From contig UCEZ01000021.1 in assembly GCA_900471525.1 (NCBI GenBank), positions 186,001 through 250,000 of the forward strand: a DNA stretch of 64,000 nt. Direction: 5' to 3'. Within the stretch, counting starts at the first letter, position 1, and each line of letters starts with the position of its first letter. The stretch comes from Hyphomicrobiales bacterium (GTDB lineage Bacteria; Pseudomonadota; Alphaproteobacteria; Rhizobiales; Rhizobiaceae). A model generated the notes under the pieces. It was not told the origin of the DNA. It ran no database searches and was given only the letters and a program-made list of their open reading frames with translations. Both the position numbers and the translations under genes were made by a program. Positions 32,160 through 41,748 of the stretch are shown one piece after another.

Positions 32160-34481
32160 TTAAAATCCTTGCAGCGTGAAGGTGAGACGGTGTTTTCCAG
32201 GCGGAAGGACACTTTCCTCGGTGACCGCTTCGCCATTCAGGACGGGCGTGCCATGCCGCGGTCCCGGCCGGAAACGGCCGTTGCAGCCCTCGGGTAGCGT
32301 CAGCGTATAGGTGACCGCGTCACCATCGCATTCCCAGCCGGCCTCGATCCGGCCCTGGGCCACATCATGATAGGCGGACACCGGCGATAGTGCAGGGATG
32401 GGGGCGGGATCGACGATGACCTCGGCAAAGCCCGGCGCCTGCGGTGTGGGCGAAATGCCGGCCACGCTTTCGAACAGCCATTGGCAGACGGCGCCATAGG
32501 CATAGTGGTTGTAGCTGTTCATGTCGGGTTCGTAGATCGTGCCATCCGGCGCCATCGAATCCCAACGTTCCCAGATTGTCGTAGCGCCTTGGGAAACCTG
32601 ATAGAGCCAGCCCGGCACGTCCTGCTGCAGGAAGACTTTTCCCGCCACCTCGTCCAGTCCGAGCTTGGTCAAGGCCGGCAGAAGCGCCGGCGTACCGATG
32701 AAGCCGGTGCCGATCTTGTAGTCGGCATCCTCGATCAGGGTCTTGAAGTGCCGCTTGGCGGCCTTGTGGTGTTGGGATGGAATCAGATCGTAGAGAAAAG
32801 CGAGCGCATAGGATGTCTGGTCGTTGTGCGCCAGCCGGCCGGAGGGCGCGATGAATTCGTAGGCGAAGGCGCTGCGGATGTCGCCGGCACGGGCTGCCAT
32901 CTGGCCCTGAAGTGTCGTTTCACCGAGCACTCCAGCAATTTTTGCCAACAGATCCGTTGCGATGAAATGATAGAGCGTCGCGGCGCAATCGTCCGAGATC
33001 GTAGGCCGTGGCTTACGGTTGTCTCCGACCGGCTGCAGCCAATCGCCGAAGGTGAAGCCGCGATCGCCCCAATGGGATGGCGGCCGAACAACTGGACCGT
33101 CCGAGATCGACCAGACAAAATTGACCCAGTGCACCATGGCATCGAGGCATTCCGACAGCACGGCGCGATCGCCGTAGTGCGTGTAGAGAACCCAGGGAAT
33201 GACGACGATGGCGTCGCCCCAGCCGGTCGAACCGGCAAAGCCCGGAAAGTTCTTCGGATGCAGGCGGGTCGGATCGGGAGAAAAGTGCGAGACCGCGCCG
33301 TCTTCACGCTGGTCGGCCATCACATCGCGCAGATATTTGCGCAGGAAGCTCTGGCTGTCGGTCAGCCAGCAGGCCGTTGCAGCAAAGACCTGCGCGTCGC
33401 CGGTCCAGCCCAGGCGTTCGTCTCGCTGCGGGCAATCGGTCGGCACTTCGATGAAATTGGCGCGCTGCGACCAGATGGTGTTTTCGACAAGCCGGTTGAC
33501 CAGAAGATTTCCGGAGGTGAAGCCCGCGGCGACATTCGGAACCGATGTGATCGGCACCGACGCGATTGCGGTTATCCTTGCCTCGCCGGTGATGGTCAGC
33601 CGGGCATAGCGAAAACCCTGGAATGTGAAATACGGCGCATAGGTTTCCTTGCCCTTGCCGCTCAACGTGTAGATCGTATGGGCGGCGGCTGTCCGATAGT
33701 TGCGATTGTCGAAGTAGCGATCGGGACCGAGGACCTCCGAATGCTCGACGCGAACTTGGGCACCCGCAGCGCCGGTTACCGCATAGCGCACGTAACCGCC
33801 GACGTTCTGGCCGAAATCGTAGATTGTACGCCCTTCGTCATCGATCCATGTATCGATGGGCGAGATAGGTGCCATTTCGCGAACCGGCTTCGTTTCATGA
33901 GCAACGAGAAGCGTCTTGTCGAAATCGATAATTTCCGTGCCGTGGCTGTCGATGCGGGTCTCGTCCCGGGCGTCATAGATTTCGCCAAAATAGATGCCGG
34001 ATTTCACAACCGGTAGGCCACCGCTGACCCAGCTGGAATCCGTCGACAGGATGATGCCGTCCGTGCCGGAAAGCTCAGCGATCGCCGCCGTCCGGTTGCC
34101 CCAGCAATTGGGGATGGCCTTGTCGCTCCACATGATGGGCGAACGGTACCAGCCGTCGCCGAGCCAGATTTCAAGGCGGTTTTCGCCTTTCTGCAAAAGA
34201 TTGGCCACGTCATAGGCCTGATAGGCGATGCGGTGATCATAGTTGGTCCAACCGGGCGTCAAGAGATCGTCGCCGACGCGCTTGCCGTTGATGAAGCAGC
34301 GATAAAGACCGAGGGCGGAGATGTGCACCTTGGCCGTTGTCGGGATCGTCTCAAGCGCAAACCTCTTCGCCACGAAGCTGGCACGGGTGCCTTCGCCTTG
34401 ATCGGCGAGTGGCGCGATCATGTCCGCCTTCCAGTTGCGTGAAACGATATCGCCTTTGACGGCTGCCGGCTGAAAATCCAT
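32160..34481 (-). CDS. Alpha-L-rhamnosidase, GH78
   Basis: This 773-residue protein has the GH78 layout: N-terminal beta domains (about 10-330), an (alpha/alpha)6 barrel, and a C-terminal beta domain. The signature DCPQRDERLGWTGDAQ near 350 carries the catalytic-site Asp/Glu residues, and TTIWERWDS near 632 provides the second essential Glu region. No signal peptide is present, so it works on imported rhamnosides in the cytoplasm. The ATG at 34481 has GGAGG five bases upstream. It is the first gene of the importer operon and faces the LacI regulator across the operators at 34508-34535. Plant flavonoid glycosides or pectin fragments are plausible substrates. Confidence 0.93.
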   Translation of the reverse strand: MDFQPAAVKGDIVSRNWKADMIAPLADQGEGTRASFVAKRFALETIPTTAKVHISALGLYRCFINGKRVGDDLLTPGWTNYDHRIAYQAYDVANLLQKGENRLEIWLGDGWYRSPIMWSDKAIPNCWGNRTAAIAELSGTDGIILSTDSSWVSGGLPVVKSGIYFGEIYDARDETRIDSHGTEIIDFDKTLLVAHETKPVREMAPISPIDTWIDDEGRTIYDFGQNVGGYVRYAVTGAAGAQVRVEHSEVLGPDRYFDNRNYRTAAAHTIYTLSGKGKETYAPYFTFQGFRYARLTITGEARITAIASVPITSVPNVAAGFTSGNLLVNRLVENTIWSQRANFIEVPTDCPQRDERLGWTGDAQVFAATACWLTDSQSFLRKYLRDVMADQREDGAVSHFSPDPTRLHPKNFPGFAGSTGWGDAIVVIPWVLYTHYGDRAVLSECLDAMVHWVNFVWSISDGPVVRPPSHWGDRGFTFGDWLQPVGDNRKPRPTISDDCAATLYHFIATDLLAKIAGVLGETTLQGQMAARAGDIRSAFAYEFIAPSGRLAHNDQTSYALAFLYDLIPSQHHKAAKRHFKTLIEDADYKIGTGFIGTPALLPALTKLGLDEVAGKVFLQQDVPGWLYQVSQGATTIWERWDSMAPDGTIYEPDMNSYNHYAYGAVCQWLFESVAGISPTPQAPGFAEVIVDPAPIPALSPVSAYHDVAQGRIEAGWECDGDAVTYTLTLPEGCNGRFRPGPRHGTPVLNGEAVTEESVLPPGKHRLTFTLQGF

Positions 34482-34505
34482 CAATTCCTCCCTGCACGCT
34501 CATTG

Positions 34506-34535
34506 TGTAGAACGTTCTCCGTATAACGTTCTACA
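34506..34535. promoter_or_regulatory. Two tandem LacI-type operators
   Basis: TGTAGAACGTTCTCC (palindromic core AGAACGTTCT, 34509-34518) and GTATAACGTTCTAC (34521-34534) share an AACGTT centre and are 14 bp apart. AACGTT-centred palindromes are typical of LacI-family operators. They sit 25-55 bases before the rhamnosidase start and about 100 before lacI, so one regulator can control both directions. Confidence 0.75.
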
Positions 34536-34635
34536 TTTTTTTGCGAAGTGCAATAGAAATTTTCCGGGCAACCTGTCATGGTGTTTCGGAAAGCCGTTTT
34601 TCAAAGGCTTGGCACCGCTTGCCGTAGGGAAATTC

Positions 34636-35679
34636 ATGTCGCCGAAAGACGGGCAGAAGACTGCCAAGACAGACCGCGTCACCATTCGCACCGTTGCGTC
34701 GCACGCCGGCGTTTCCGTCGCTGCTGTGTCCAAGGTGCTTCGCAACGCCTATGGTGTCAGCGATAATCTGCGCGGCAAGGTGACGGGATCGATCCAGGAG
34801 CTTGGCTATCGTCCTTCGCGCACGGCACGCGGCCTTCGGGGGCAAACATTTACCATCGGGCTTCTGCTCGTCGAGATCGGCAACCCGTTTCTTCCGGGCG
34901 TGATCGCCGGCGTCAATGGCGTTCTGGCGCCGTCGCATTACCAGGCGATGATCGGGGTCGGGGAAGCACAAACCCAGCTGGAGACCTCGCTGATCGAAAC
35001 GATGATCGACTACAAGATGGATGGTCTGATCCTCGTCGCGCCGCGACTGCCCTCCGAGATTGTCGCGGCCTTCGCGACCCAGATCCCGATTGTCGCGCTG
35101 GGATACCACGATGCCTCCGCGGAGGCGTTCGATACGGTCAATACCGACGATCAGCGCGGTGCTGAGCTTGCCGTAGAGGCTTTGCTGGAGTGTGGTTATC
35201 GCGACATCGCAATGCTGAGCCTGGGCCAGCGCGAAGGGCACAAGGTCTCCGTCGTCCGCCAGCGCGAAATCGGCTATCGACGGGCGATTGAGCGCTCAGG
35301 CATCGAGCGAGAGCCGAAAATCGTCAATATTTCAGTCGGCTCCCCCGATCGCGAGGATGCGATGCGGGCGTTCTTGACTTCCGAGAACAGGCCGCGGGCG
35401 ATCTTCTGCTGGAGCGATCTCGATGCCGTTACCCTTCTAAGCCTAGCCGCGGAACTGAAAATCCGTGTTCCGGAGGATCTGGCGGTGGTCGGCTATGACA
35501 ACTCGCCGACGTCCGGGCTGAGCCTCGTCAACCTTGCCAGCATCGATCAGTCGGGAAGACAGCTCGGAGAGATGGCAACGCGGACCCTGCTTTCAAGGAT
35601 AGAGGGCCGCACGGCCGCAACCCATATCCTGATGGAGCCGTCGCTGGTCAGGAGAGCGAGCCTCGGGCTGAAAACATAG
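34636..35679 (+). CDS. LacI-family transcriptional regulator
   Basis: This 347-residue regulator has an N-terminal helix-turn-helix, VTIRTVASHAGVSVAAVSKV (about 15-34), followed by the hinge YRPSRTARGLRG. A periplasmic-binding-like effector domain runs from about 70 to 345 (TIGLLLVEIGNPFLPGVIAG ... VVGYDNSPTSGL). It is divergent from the rhamnosidase operon and should repress it until its sugar ligand binds. The ATG at 34636 matches the family start; a TTG at 34609 is a poor alternative. It converges on the thuA-like gene with 27 bases between stops. Confidence 0.92.
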   Translation: MSPKDGQKTAKTDRVTIRTVASHAGVSVAAVSKVLRNAYGVSDNLRGKVTGSIQELGYRPSRTARGLRGQTFTIGLLLVEIGNPFLPGVIAGVNGVLAPSHYQAMIGVGEAQTQLETSLIETMIDYKMDGLILVAPRLPSEIVAAFATQIPIVALGYHDASAEAFDTVNTDDQRGAELAVEALLECGYRDIAMLSLGQREGHKVSVVRQREIGYRRAIERSGIEREPKIVNISVGSPDREDAMRAFLTSENRPRAIFCWSDLDAVTLLSLAAELKIRVPEDLAVVGYDNSPTSGLSLVNLASIDQSGRQLGEMATRTLLSRIEGRTAATHILMEPSLVRRASLGLKT

Positions 35680-35706
35680 CCCGGTCGAACTCGCTCGCCA
35701 GTTCGC

Positions 35707-36351
35707 CTATCTGCTCGCCCAGAGAGCGCCGCGTTCGAACATCGTCTTCATCTGAGGCACATCGAACTCGTCGGCAGTGTGGCCGAGCGCGCTGTAGAAC
35801 ACGCGCCCCTTGCCATAGCGGCGCTTCCAGACCACCGGCATGACGACGCCTTTGATGGACTCGAAATGTTCGCCGCTGAACGTCGTTGTCGCCAGCACCT
35901 CGTTGCTCGGATCGACATGCATGTAATATTGCTCCGAGCGGTAGGCGAAACCGTCGATGCCAGCGACGATAGGATCGTCCGATTTGGCGATATCGATCCT
36001 GTAGTCGATGATGTTGCCGGGGTGGGAAACCCATTGGCCGCCGACCATGAACTGGTATTCGGTCTCGTTGCGGAAACTGTCGCCCGTCGTGCCGTGGAAC
36101 CCGGCAAGGCCAGTGCCGCCGCGAACCGCCGCGACAAGGTTCTCCAGTTCCGGCTTTTCGATCGTCGACATGGTGATCACGGGCACGATCAGGTCGAGTT
36201 GTGAAATCTGCGGATCGGCAAGGACCGCCGTTCCCTGCTCCAGCCGCACGTCGAAGCCGTGACCGGTCAGGATATCCTTGACGATATTGGCGCTGCGGGC
36301 AGGAGTGTGGCCTTCCCAGCCGCCCCAGAAGATCAGTGCTGTCTTGCTCAT
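35707..36351 (-). CDS. ThuA-like domain protein
   Basis: This 214-residue protein has the ThuA fold, a class I glutamine-amidotransferase-like Rossmann fold. Its pattern is ALIFWGGWEGHTPARSA, GTGLAGFHGTTGDSFR and MPVVWKRRYGKGRVFYSALGH. In Sinorhizobium ThuA acts with ThuB in trehalose or disaccharide catabolism through 3-keto sugars. Here it is the last gene of the eight-gene GH42 operon and follows a ThuB-like oxidoreductase, so a 3-keto-glycoside route is likely. Confidence 0.9.
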   Translation of the reverse strand: MSKTALIFWGGWEGHTPARSANIVKDILTGHGFDVRLEQGTAVLADPQISQLDLIVPVITMSTIEKPELENLVAAVRGGTGLAGFHGTTGDSFRNETEYQFMVGGQWVSHPGNIIDYRIDIAKSDDPIVAGIDGFAYRSEQYYMHVDPSNEVLATTTFSGEHFESIKGVVMPVVWKRRYGKGRVFYSALGHTADEFDVPQMKTMFERGALWASR

Positions 36352-36360
36352 AGGTCTTTC

Positions 36361-37458
36361 CTATTCCAGAGTGCCGAAGGGCAGGTCGGAGCGCATCGGC
36401 GCCGGCCGGCCGCAGCCATGTTTCAGGTCGATCCGCTGTCCCGTCTCTGCCGAGCGGATGATTGATTCCATGATCTCCAGCACATGCAGCGAAAGGCCAA
36501 GGTTGGCGCGGTGCTCGCGGCCGGAAACGATCGCCTGCGCCAGGTCAGCAAGCCCAAGGATGCGGTAGTTGCCGTCGCCGTAGGAGTGGACCTGCTCGGC
36601 AACGGTCCAGTCGCCCTTGCGGACGCTGGTGCGGATGTCGCCCTGGAACTGGTTCGGATCGGAAACGATCATCGAGCCGTTCGTGCCATAGAGTTCAATG
36701 TGGTTGTGCTCGTGTTTCCAGACATCGAAGCTGGTGGTGATCGAGATCGCAGCGCCATTTTCGAAATCGAGCAGGCCTGAAATATGCGTCGGCACCTCGA
36801 CGGTAACCGTCTGTCCCTCGCGCGGCCCGGAACCGATCGTCCGGGTGGCATAGGATGATTTCGCCTGGCCGGTCACCGTTTTCACCGGCCCCAGCAGGTT
36901 GACGAGGCAGGTCAGGTAGTAAGGCCCCATGTCGAGCATCGGGCCACCACCGGGCTGGTAGTAGAAATCCGGATTCGGATGCCACAGCTCGTGGCCGGGC
37001 ACCTGCATGAAAGCCGAGCCGGCAACGACGGTGCCGATTGCGCCTTCGTCAACTACACGCCGGGCCGTCTGGTGCGAGCCGCCGAGGAAGGTGTCGGGCG
37101 CGCAACCGACGCGAACGTCCTTTTCCCGCGCCGCCGCAACCAGCCGCTCGGCATCGGCAAGCGTCGTCGCCAGCGGCTTTTCCGAATAGACGTGCTTGCC
37201 ACGCGCGACCGCCTGAAGTCCGACCGGCACATGGTGCTGCGGCGTCGTCAGGTTGAGAATGATCTCGATACGCGGATCGGAAAGCAGCCCGTCGATGGTC
37301 ATGGCGGCGACGCCGTAGGTTGCCGCCTTGGCTTCGGCTGCGGCCGGGTTGATATCGGCGACACCGATAATGTCGAGCACCGGGAATTTCGGCGAGGCCT
37401 TCAGATAGGCGTCCGAAATATTGCCACAGCCGATGATGCCGATACCGATTCTTCGCAT
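36361..37458 (-). CDS. Gfo/Idh/MocA oxidoreductase (ThuB-like)
   Basis: This 365-residue NAD(P)-dependent sugar oxidoreductase has the Rossmann start IGIGIIGCGNISDAYL, the family EKP motif in VYSEKPLATT near 93, and the catalytic region GGGPMLDMGPYYLTCLVNL (residues near 170-190). It starts at 37458 after GGGGAGG. With the ThuA-like gene nine bases downstream it forms a thuA/thuB-type pair, which oxidises the C3 hydroxyl of a glucoside or galactoside. The substrate is inferred from the GH42 neighbour. Confidence 0.92.
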   Translation of the reverse strand: MRRIGIGIIGCGNISDAYLKASPKFPVLDIIGVADINPAAAEAKAATYGVAAMTIDGLLSDPRIEIILNLTTPQHHVPVGLQAVARGKHVYSEKPLATTLADAERLVAAAREKDVRVGCAPDTFLGGSHQTARRVVDEGAIGTVVAGSAFMQVPGHELWHPNPDFYYQPGGGPMLDMGPYYLTCLVNLLGPVKTVTGQAKSSYATRTIGSGPREGQTVTVEVPTHISGLLDFENGAAISITTSFDVWKHEHNHIELYGTNGSMIVSDPNQFQGDIRTSVRKGDWTVAEQVHSYGDGNYRILGLADLAQAIVSGREHRANLGLSLHVLEIMESIIRSAETGQRIDLKHGCGRPAPMRSDLPFGTLE

Positions 37459-37502
37459 GGTTTCCTCCCCGATACGCGGCGATAGTGATGACGTGCCGGA
37501 AC

Positions 37503-39518
37503 TCATTTGTCACCCCTTTCCAGCCAGCGAACATCATCCTGCGAAAGGCGGATGGCGAAGGCTTCCAGGCTGTGGTTGAGTTCGGCGAGAGAGCGCGGCC
37601 CGATCAGCGGCACGACGCGGCCCTGCTGTGCCAGCACATAGGCAAGCGCCACCTGGATCGGATCCTTGCCAAGACGTTTGCCCAGTTCGGTAGCGCGGTC
37701 ACGGCGGGCGAAATTGCCTTCGGAGTACCAGGAACGCGCCAGCTCAGTGTCGTCCAGCTTGCCGCGCCCGGCCCGGTCGGTGAAGAAACCCCGTGCCTGG
37801 CTGGACCAGGCGAAGTTGGTGACTTTTTTCTCCGCGAGCCAGTCCATCCAGTCCTTGCCCGTAGATGCAATGCAGCCGGCCCAAACGGGATCGACCATCT
37901 CTGCCAGCGAGAAGTTGTTGGACAGGACACTCGGGCGCGTCTTGCCCGTCCGCTCGGCATAGGCGATCGCCTCATTGAAGCGTTCGCGTGTCCAGTTGGA
38001 ACCGCCGAACGGACCGCGAATGCGCCCGGCCTTCACCTCGGCATCCATCGCGTCAACGAACTCTCCGACTGGGATGTCGGGATTGTCGCGGTGCATGAAG
38101 TAGATATCGACGTAATCCCCCTTCATCCGGTCAAGGCTGACGGTGAGCTGCTTGGCGATCACGTCGGGGTAGCACAACGGCGTATGAACGCCTTTTCCGA
38201 TCACGACGGTCTCTTCGCGTATGCCGCGGCTGCGGATCCATTCGCCGACCAGACGGTCCTGCAGCCCGTTACCGTAACCAAAGGCGGTATCGACGAGATT
38301 TCCGCCGGCCTCGAAGAAGGCATCCAGAACGATGGCTGCGCCGGAAAATGTGGAAAACTCCATCAGGCCAAGGGCAGCGAGTGACATTTCCTTGGGTAAG
38401 CCTTCGATCCGGCCCCGAGCGATCTTGTCTGCCTTGCGGGCCAGCGCGTCGCCTCTCAGCGTTCGCGTGCGGGATGTGTACTTTTCGCTCTCGTATTCCA
38501 GCCCGATCGCCGCGCGCCATTTGTCCATCACGCGCAGATTTCCGAGGGTGTCTGCGCGGGTCATGCCGGGATAGCTGAATTCATTGCGCCCGGCGCGGAT
38601 GGCATCGCTCGCGGCATCAACCTCGAAACTGTAGAGATGGCGCGGCTCGTCCACCTCCACTTCGCTGCGGCTTCCGTCCGAGCCGATGATGCGGATTACG
38701 CTCCTGCCGCCCTGCTTGCCGCCGGCAAACCAGAACTGCTCGAGTTCGATGCGGCCGTTCGTGCCTATGATCCTCAGGATATTCTCTTGCGCGAGCGACA
38801 CAGAGCAGGAAACTTCGGCGATGATGCCGTTCGGGAAATGCAGGAGCGCCGACGTCCATTCGTCCACTCCGGTTTTGCCGAGATGGCCGACCGCTGTGAC
38901 CTTGTCGGGATCGAGAAAGCCGGAGGCTTCATCGACACCTGCGATCAACCGTGCCATCGAGACCGGATAGCCGCCGACGTCGAGGATGCCACCACCCGCC
39001 AGCGCATTTGAAAATAGCCGGTGTTCGGGATCGAAGGGCAGCTTGGCGAAGCCGAAGCTCGACTTGATCATTCTGATATCGCCGATGGCCTTGGCTTTCA
39101 ACAGTTCGATCAGCTTGGCCGTCAGCGGGTGCAGGCGGTACATATAGGCTTCGCCGAGGAAAGTGCCGGCCTTGCGGGCCGCCTCCTGCATGGCTTCCGC
39201 TTCCGCCGCCGAAAGGCCCATCGGCTTCTCGCAAAGCACGTGCTTGCCAGCTTCAGCTGCCTTGATCGCCCATTCCGCATGGCCGGGATGGGGTATGGCG
39301 ATGTAGACCGCATCGATATCGGGATCGGCAAGCAGTGCCTCGTAGCCGTCGATGATCCGGGTGCCGGGGAAACTCTCCGCCAGTCCCGGTTTGTCGGGGT
39401 TTCGCGTTCCGATGGCCTCGACCGGACCGTTGTTTGATTGCGCGCCGCCGGCGAAGAAGTCCTTGGCGATCGTGCCGGGACCGAGGATACCCCAGCGGAT
39501 TTTACCTGTGGTTGTCAT
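37503..39518 (-). CDS. Fused Gfo/Idh/MocA oxidoreductase and aldo/keto reductase
   Basis: This 671-residue protein joins two enzymes in one frame. Residues 1 to about 335 form a Gfo/Idh/MocA oxidoreductase (IRWGILGPGTIAKDF, LCEKPMGL near 96, GGGILDVGGYPVSMARL near 175). Residues about 350-671 form an aldo/keto reductase, with the tetrad visible as Asp and Tyr in VDTAFGYGNG, Lys in VVIGKG and His in IYFMHRDNP. The joint near 340-370 is charged and flexible. The likely job is coupled oxidation and reduction of a sugar with cofactor recycling. It lies between the GH42 and ThuB-like genes. Confidence 0.92.
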   Translation of the reverse strand: MTTTGKIRWGILGPGTIAKDFFAGGAQSNNGPVEAIGTRNPDKPGLAESFPGTRIIDGYEALLADPDIDAVYIAIPHPGHAEWAIKAAEAGKHVLCEKPMGLSAAEAEAMQEAARKAGTFLGEAYMYRLHPLTAKLIELLKAKAIGDIRMIKSSFGFAKLPFDPEHRLFSNALAGGGILDVGGYPVSMARLIAGVDEASGFLDPDKVTAVGHLGKTGVDEWTSALLHFPNGIIAEVSCSVSLAQENILRIIGTNGRIELEQFWFAGGKQGGRSVIRIIGSDGSRSEVEVDEPRHLYSFEVDAASDAIRAGRNEFSYPGMTRADTLGNLRVMDKWRAAIGLEYESEKYTSRTRTLRGDALARKADKIARGRIEGLPKEMSLAALGLMEFSTFSGAAIVLDAFFEAGGNLVDTAFGYGNGLQDRLVGEWIRSRGIREETVVIGKGVHTPLCYPDVIAKQLTVSLDRMKGDYVDIYFMHRDNPDIPVGEFVDAMDAEVKAGRIRGPFGGSNWTRERFNEAIAYAERTGKTRPSVLSNNFSLAEMVDPVWAGCIASTGKDWMDWLAEKKVTNFAWSSQARGFFTDRAGRGKLDDTELARSWYSEGNFARRDRATELGKRLGKDPIQVALAYVLAQQGRVVPLIGPRSLAELNHSLEAFAIRLSQDDVRWLERGDK

Positions 39519-39588
39519 TGTTTCATTCCTTTCAGACGCAGGGTCTCGGCGGCGGCGATTGCTGCCGTGCTGCTTCGCCCCTCAGTGT

Positions 39589-41724
39589 TCAGTTCATTTC
39601 GACGATGGCGCAGCCATAGCCGGCGAGTGTCAGCGCACCGGAGATGACCTTGTTGTTGTCGAGCAGGTTTTTGCCCGACGGGATGCCCGTCACTTCGGCG
39701 GGTGCATCCTTGATGTTCTGCAGGAAGAGCAGGCGGCGCTCGCCGTTCTCGCGCAAGGTCACTTCGACACTTTCAGGTAGGTCAGGCACCAGCGGCGCTA
39801 CATCCGCATCCGCAAAGGTCCGTGTCGCGAGCTGGTGCGTCAATTCCGGGGTAAGATAGGTGCCGACATAGAGCACGCGGCCCCTGCCGACGGTGCGCGA
39901 GGTGATGACCGGCGTGCCCTCGGCGTAGCGGTTTGACCACACACCGATCGCTTCGACATCCGCTTCCGTGGCAAGATTCTCATAGAAATAGCCGGCATCG
40001 AGTTCGCGGTTCCCAAACGTGAAACGGCGGATACGGCGGCTGGATTCGGCCGGCCTGTCCGGAGGAATGACGAGACCGCCGGAGCGGGTCATGGTGGCGA
40101 ACAGGCCGTTGGCGCCGGGTGCCGCCAATCGTCCGAAATCCTCGACGCGCACGCCTGTCAGCGCCGACAGCGATCGGCCCGGTGCCGCCTCGCGGATGAC
40201 GTGATTGTTGTCATCACGGGTGCCGGTGCGGGCACCGATGATCACGGTGCCGCCGTTCCGTGCGAAGGCTTCCAGCCGCTCCGTCCAGCCATCCTTCCAG
40301 ATCACCCAGTGCGGCACATAAAAGACTTTGAGTTTCGAGAGATCGTCTTCCGGGTGGATGAAGCCGCAGGCGATGCCGCGATCGTAGCAATATTGGTGCA
40401 GTAGGATGGCGTCGTCCTGCGGACTCGGCAGGCCGATCGGGAAGGTCTTGTGGGCTTCCTGGTTGTCGAAATCGGAGCCGGCTATGCCGACGTCCATGCG
40501 CACCCAGGTGCCAAGGATCTTGTCCTTCAGCGCCGTCATCTCGGTCGCGAACTGCCTTGCCTCGTCATAGCGATGGCGGGCAACGTCATCGTGATCGACG
40601 ACGCCCATCCAGTAAATCTCGGCGCCGAAATGGGCCGGGCGCCAGCGGAAGAACATGACGCCGTCGGCGCCGCGCGCCACCGACGACATCGCCATGCGGC
40701 GCATTTCGCCGGGCTCCGGCGTCAGCGTGCAGAAACCCGGCTGTGCGCCGAAGCCGGATTGCTGCTCCGGCACGATGTAATTGCCCGAAAATCCGCGGCA
40801 GACGTCGAGATGCAGCGCCTGGGCCTTCGCATGGTTGCCGAACCGGAAGAACTCGTCATAGAGCAGGGGATAGATATCGTAGCCGACGAAATCGAGATCG
40901 GTCGAAAACTGGCCGCGGAAATCAATGTCGCGCAGGCCGCCGAGATTGTGGAAGACGAACCAGTCCTTGTTCGTTGCCCGCAGGATCTCGACCTGATCGT
41001 GCTGGAAGCGCGCGGTCGAGAAGGCGAGGAAGCGGTGGTAGTCCTGAAGATGACCGGGCCCCGGAAAGGTCGGCGCGAAATCCTGCGGGAAGACGACCTG
41101 GCTGAAATCGTCATAGGCCGTCGCCCAGAAGTCGCCGCCCCAGGCAAAATTGAGCTTGTCGATGGTCTTGTAGGTGTCTTCGAGATAGGCTTGGAATTCC
41201 TTGAGCGCCGAAACCGAGTAGGATTCCGGCATGCTGGTGTTGAGTTCGTTGTCCGTCTGCCAGCCGATGACGTCGGGGTTGTCGCGATAGTGTTCGGCCA
41301 TCGCCCGCGTGATCTTGCGGCTGTAGTCGCGGAAGACCGGGCTCGATGTGTCGGCATGCTGGCGCGAGCCGTGGCTCATCGACCGGCCATTGCCGTCGAC
41401 CCGCAGGATTTCCGGGTGCTTTACGGTCAGCCAGCGCGGCGGGGTTGCAGTCGGGGTGCACAGGATCGTCTTGATCCCGTGCCGACCGAGCCCGGCGATG
41501 GCCCGGTCGAACAGGTCGAAATCGAAGGTGCCCTCGCGCGGCTCGAAGATGTGCCAGGCGAACTCGCCAAGGCGGGCGACGTTGAAGCCGGCTTCGGCCA
41601 TGCGCCGGGCGTCGTTGTCCCAATAGCTCTCGTCTACATGCTCGGGGTAATGCGGCGTGCCGACCAGGAAGCGATCTGTGTCGATGGTGCGCCAGACGGA
41701 AAGGGCGCGTGACGTTTTGTTCAT
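39589..41724 (-). CDS. Beta-galactosidase, GH42
   Basis: This 711-residue cytoplasmic glycosidase matches GH42: start GTPHYPEHVDESYWDNDARRM, acid/base Glu in IGWQTDNELN near 158, and nucleophile Glu in NYIVPEQQSGFG near 318. A trimerisation domain (about 395-610, a GATase-like fold) and a C-terminal beta domain follow. It cleaves terminal beta-galactosides, commonly from plant galactans. It starts at 41724 after CAGGAG and lies 24 bases after the importer ATPase stop, in the same transcript. Confidence 0.93.
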   Translation of the reverse strand: MNKTSRALSVWRTIDTDRFLVGTPHYPEHVDESYWDNDARRMAEAGFNVARLGEFAWHIFEPREGTFDFDLFDRAIAGLGRHGIKTILCTPTATPPRWLTVKHPEILRVDGNGRSMSHGSRQHADTSSPVFRDYSRKITRAMAEHYRDNPDVIGWQTDNELNTSMPESYSVSALKEFQAYLEDTYKTIDKLNFAWGGDFWATAYDDFSQVVFPQDFAPTFPGPGHLQDYHRFLAFSTARFQHDQVEILRATNKDWFVFHNLGGLRDIDFRGQFSTDLDFVGYDIYPLLYDEFFRFGNHAKAQALHLDVCRGFSGNYIVPEQQSGFGAQPGFCTLTPEPGEMRRMAMSSVARGADGVMFFRWRPAHFGAEIYWMGVVDHDDVARHRYDEARQFATEMTALKDKILGTWVRMDVGIAGSDFDNQEAHKTFPIGLPSPQDDAILLHQYCYDRGIACGFIHPEDDLSKLKVFYVPHWVIWKDGWTERLEAFARNGGTVIIGARTGTRDDNNHVIREAAPGRSLSALTGVRVEDFGRLAAPGANGLFATMTRSGGLVIPPDRPAESSRRIRRFTFGNRELDAGYFYENLATEADVEAIGVWSNRYAEGTPVITSRTVGRGRVLYVGTYLTPELTHQLATRTFADADVAPLVPDLPESVEVTLRENGERRLLFLQNIKDAPAEVTGIPSGKNLLDNNKVISGALTLAGYGCAIVEMN

Positions 41725-41748
41725 GAACTAGGCTCCTGAAACGGCTGA

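Noticed and set aside
32481..34016. Plus-strand open frame of 511 codons opposite the rhamnosidase
   Set aside because: It is an antisense shadow of a well supported GH78 gene with no ribosome-binding site or family pattern.
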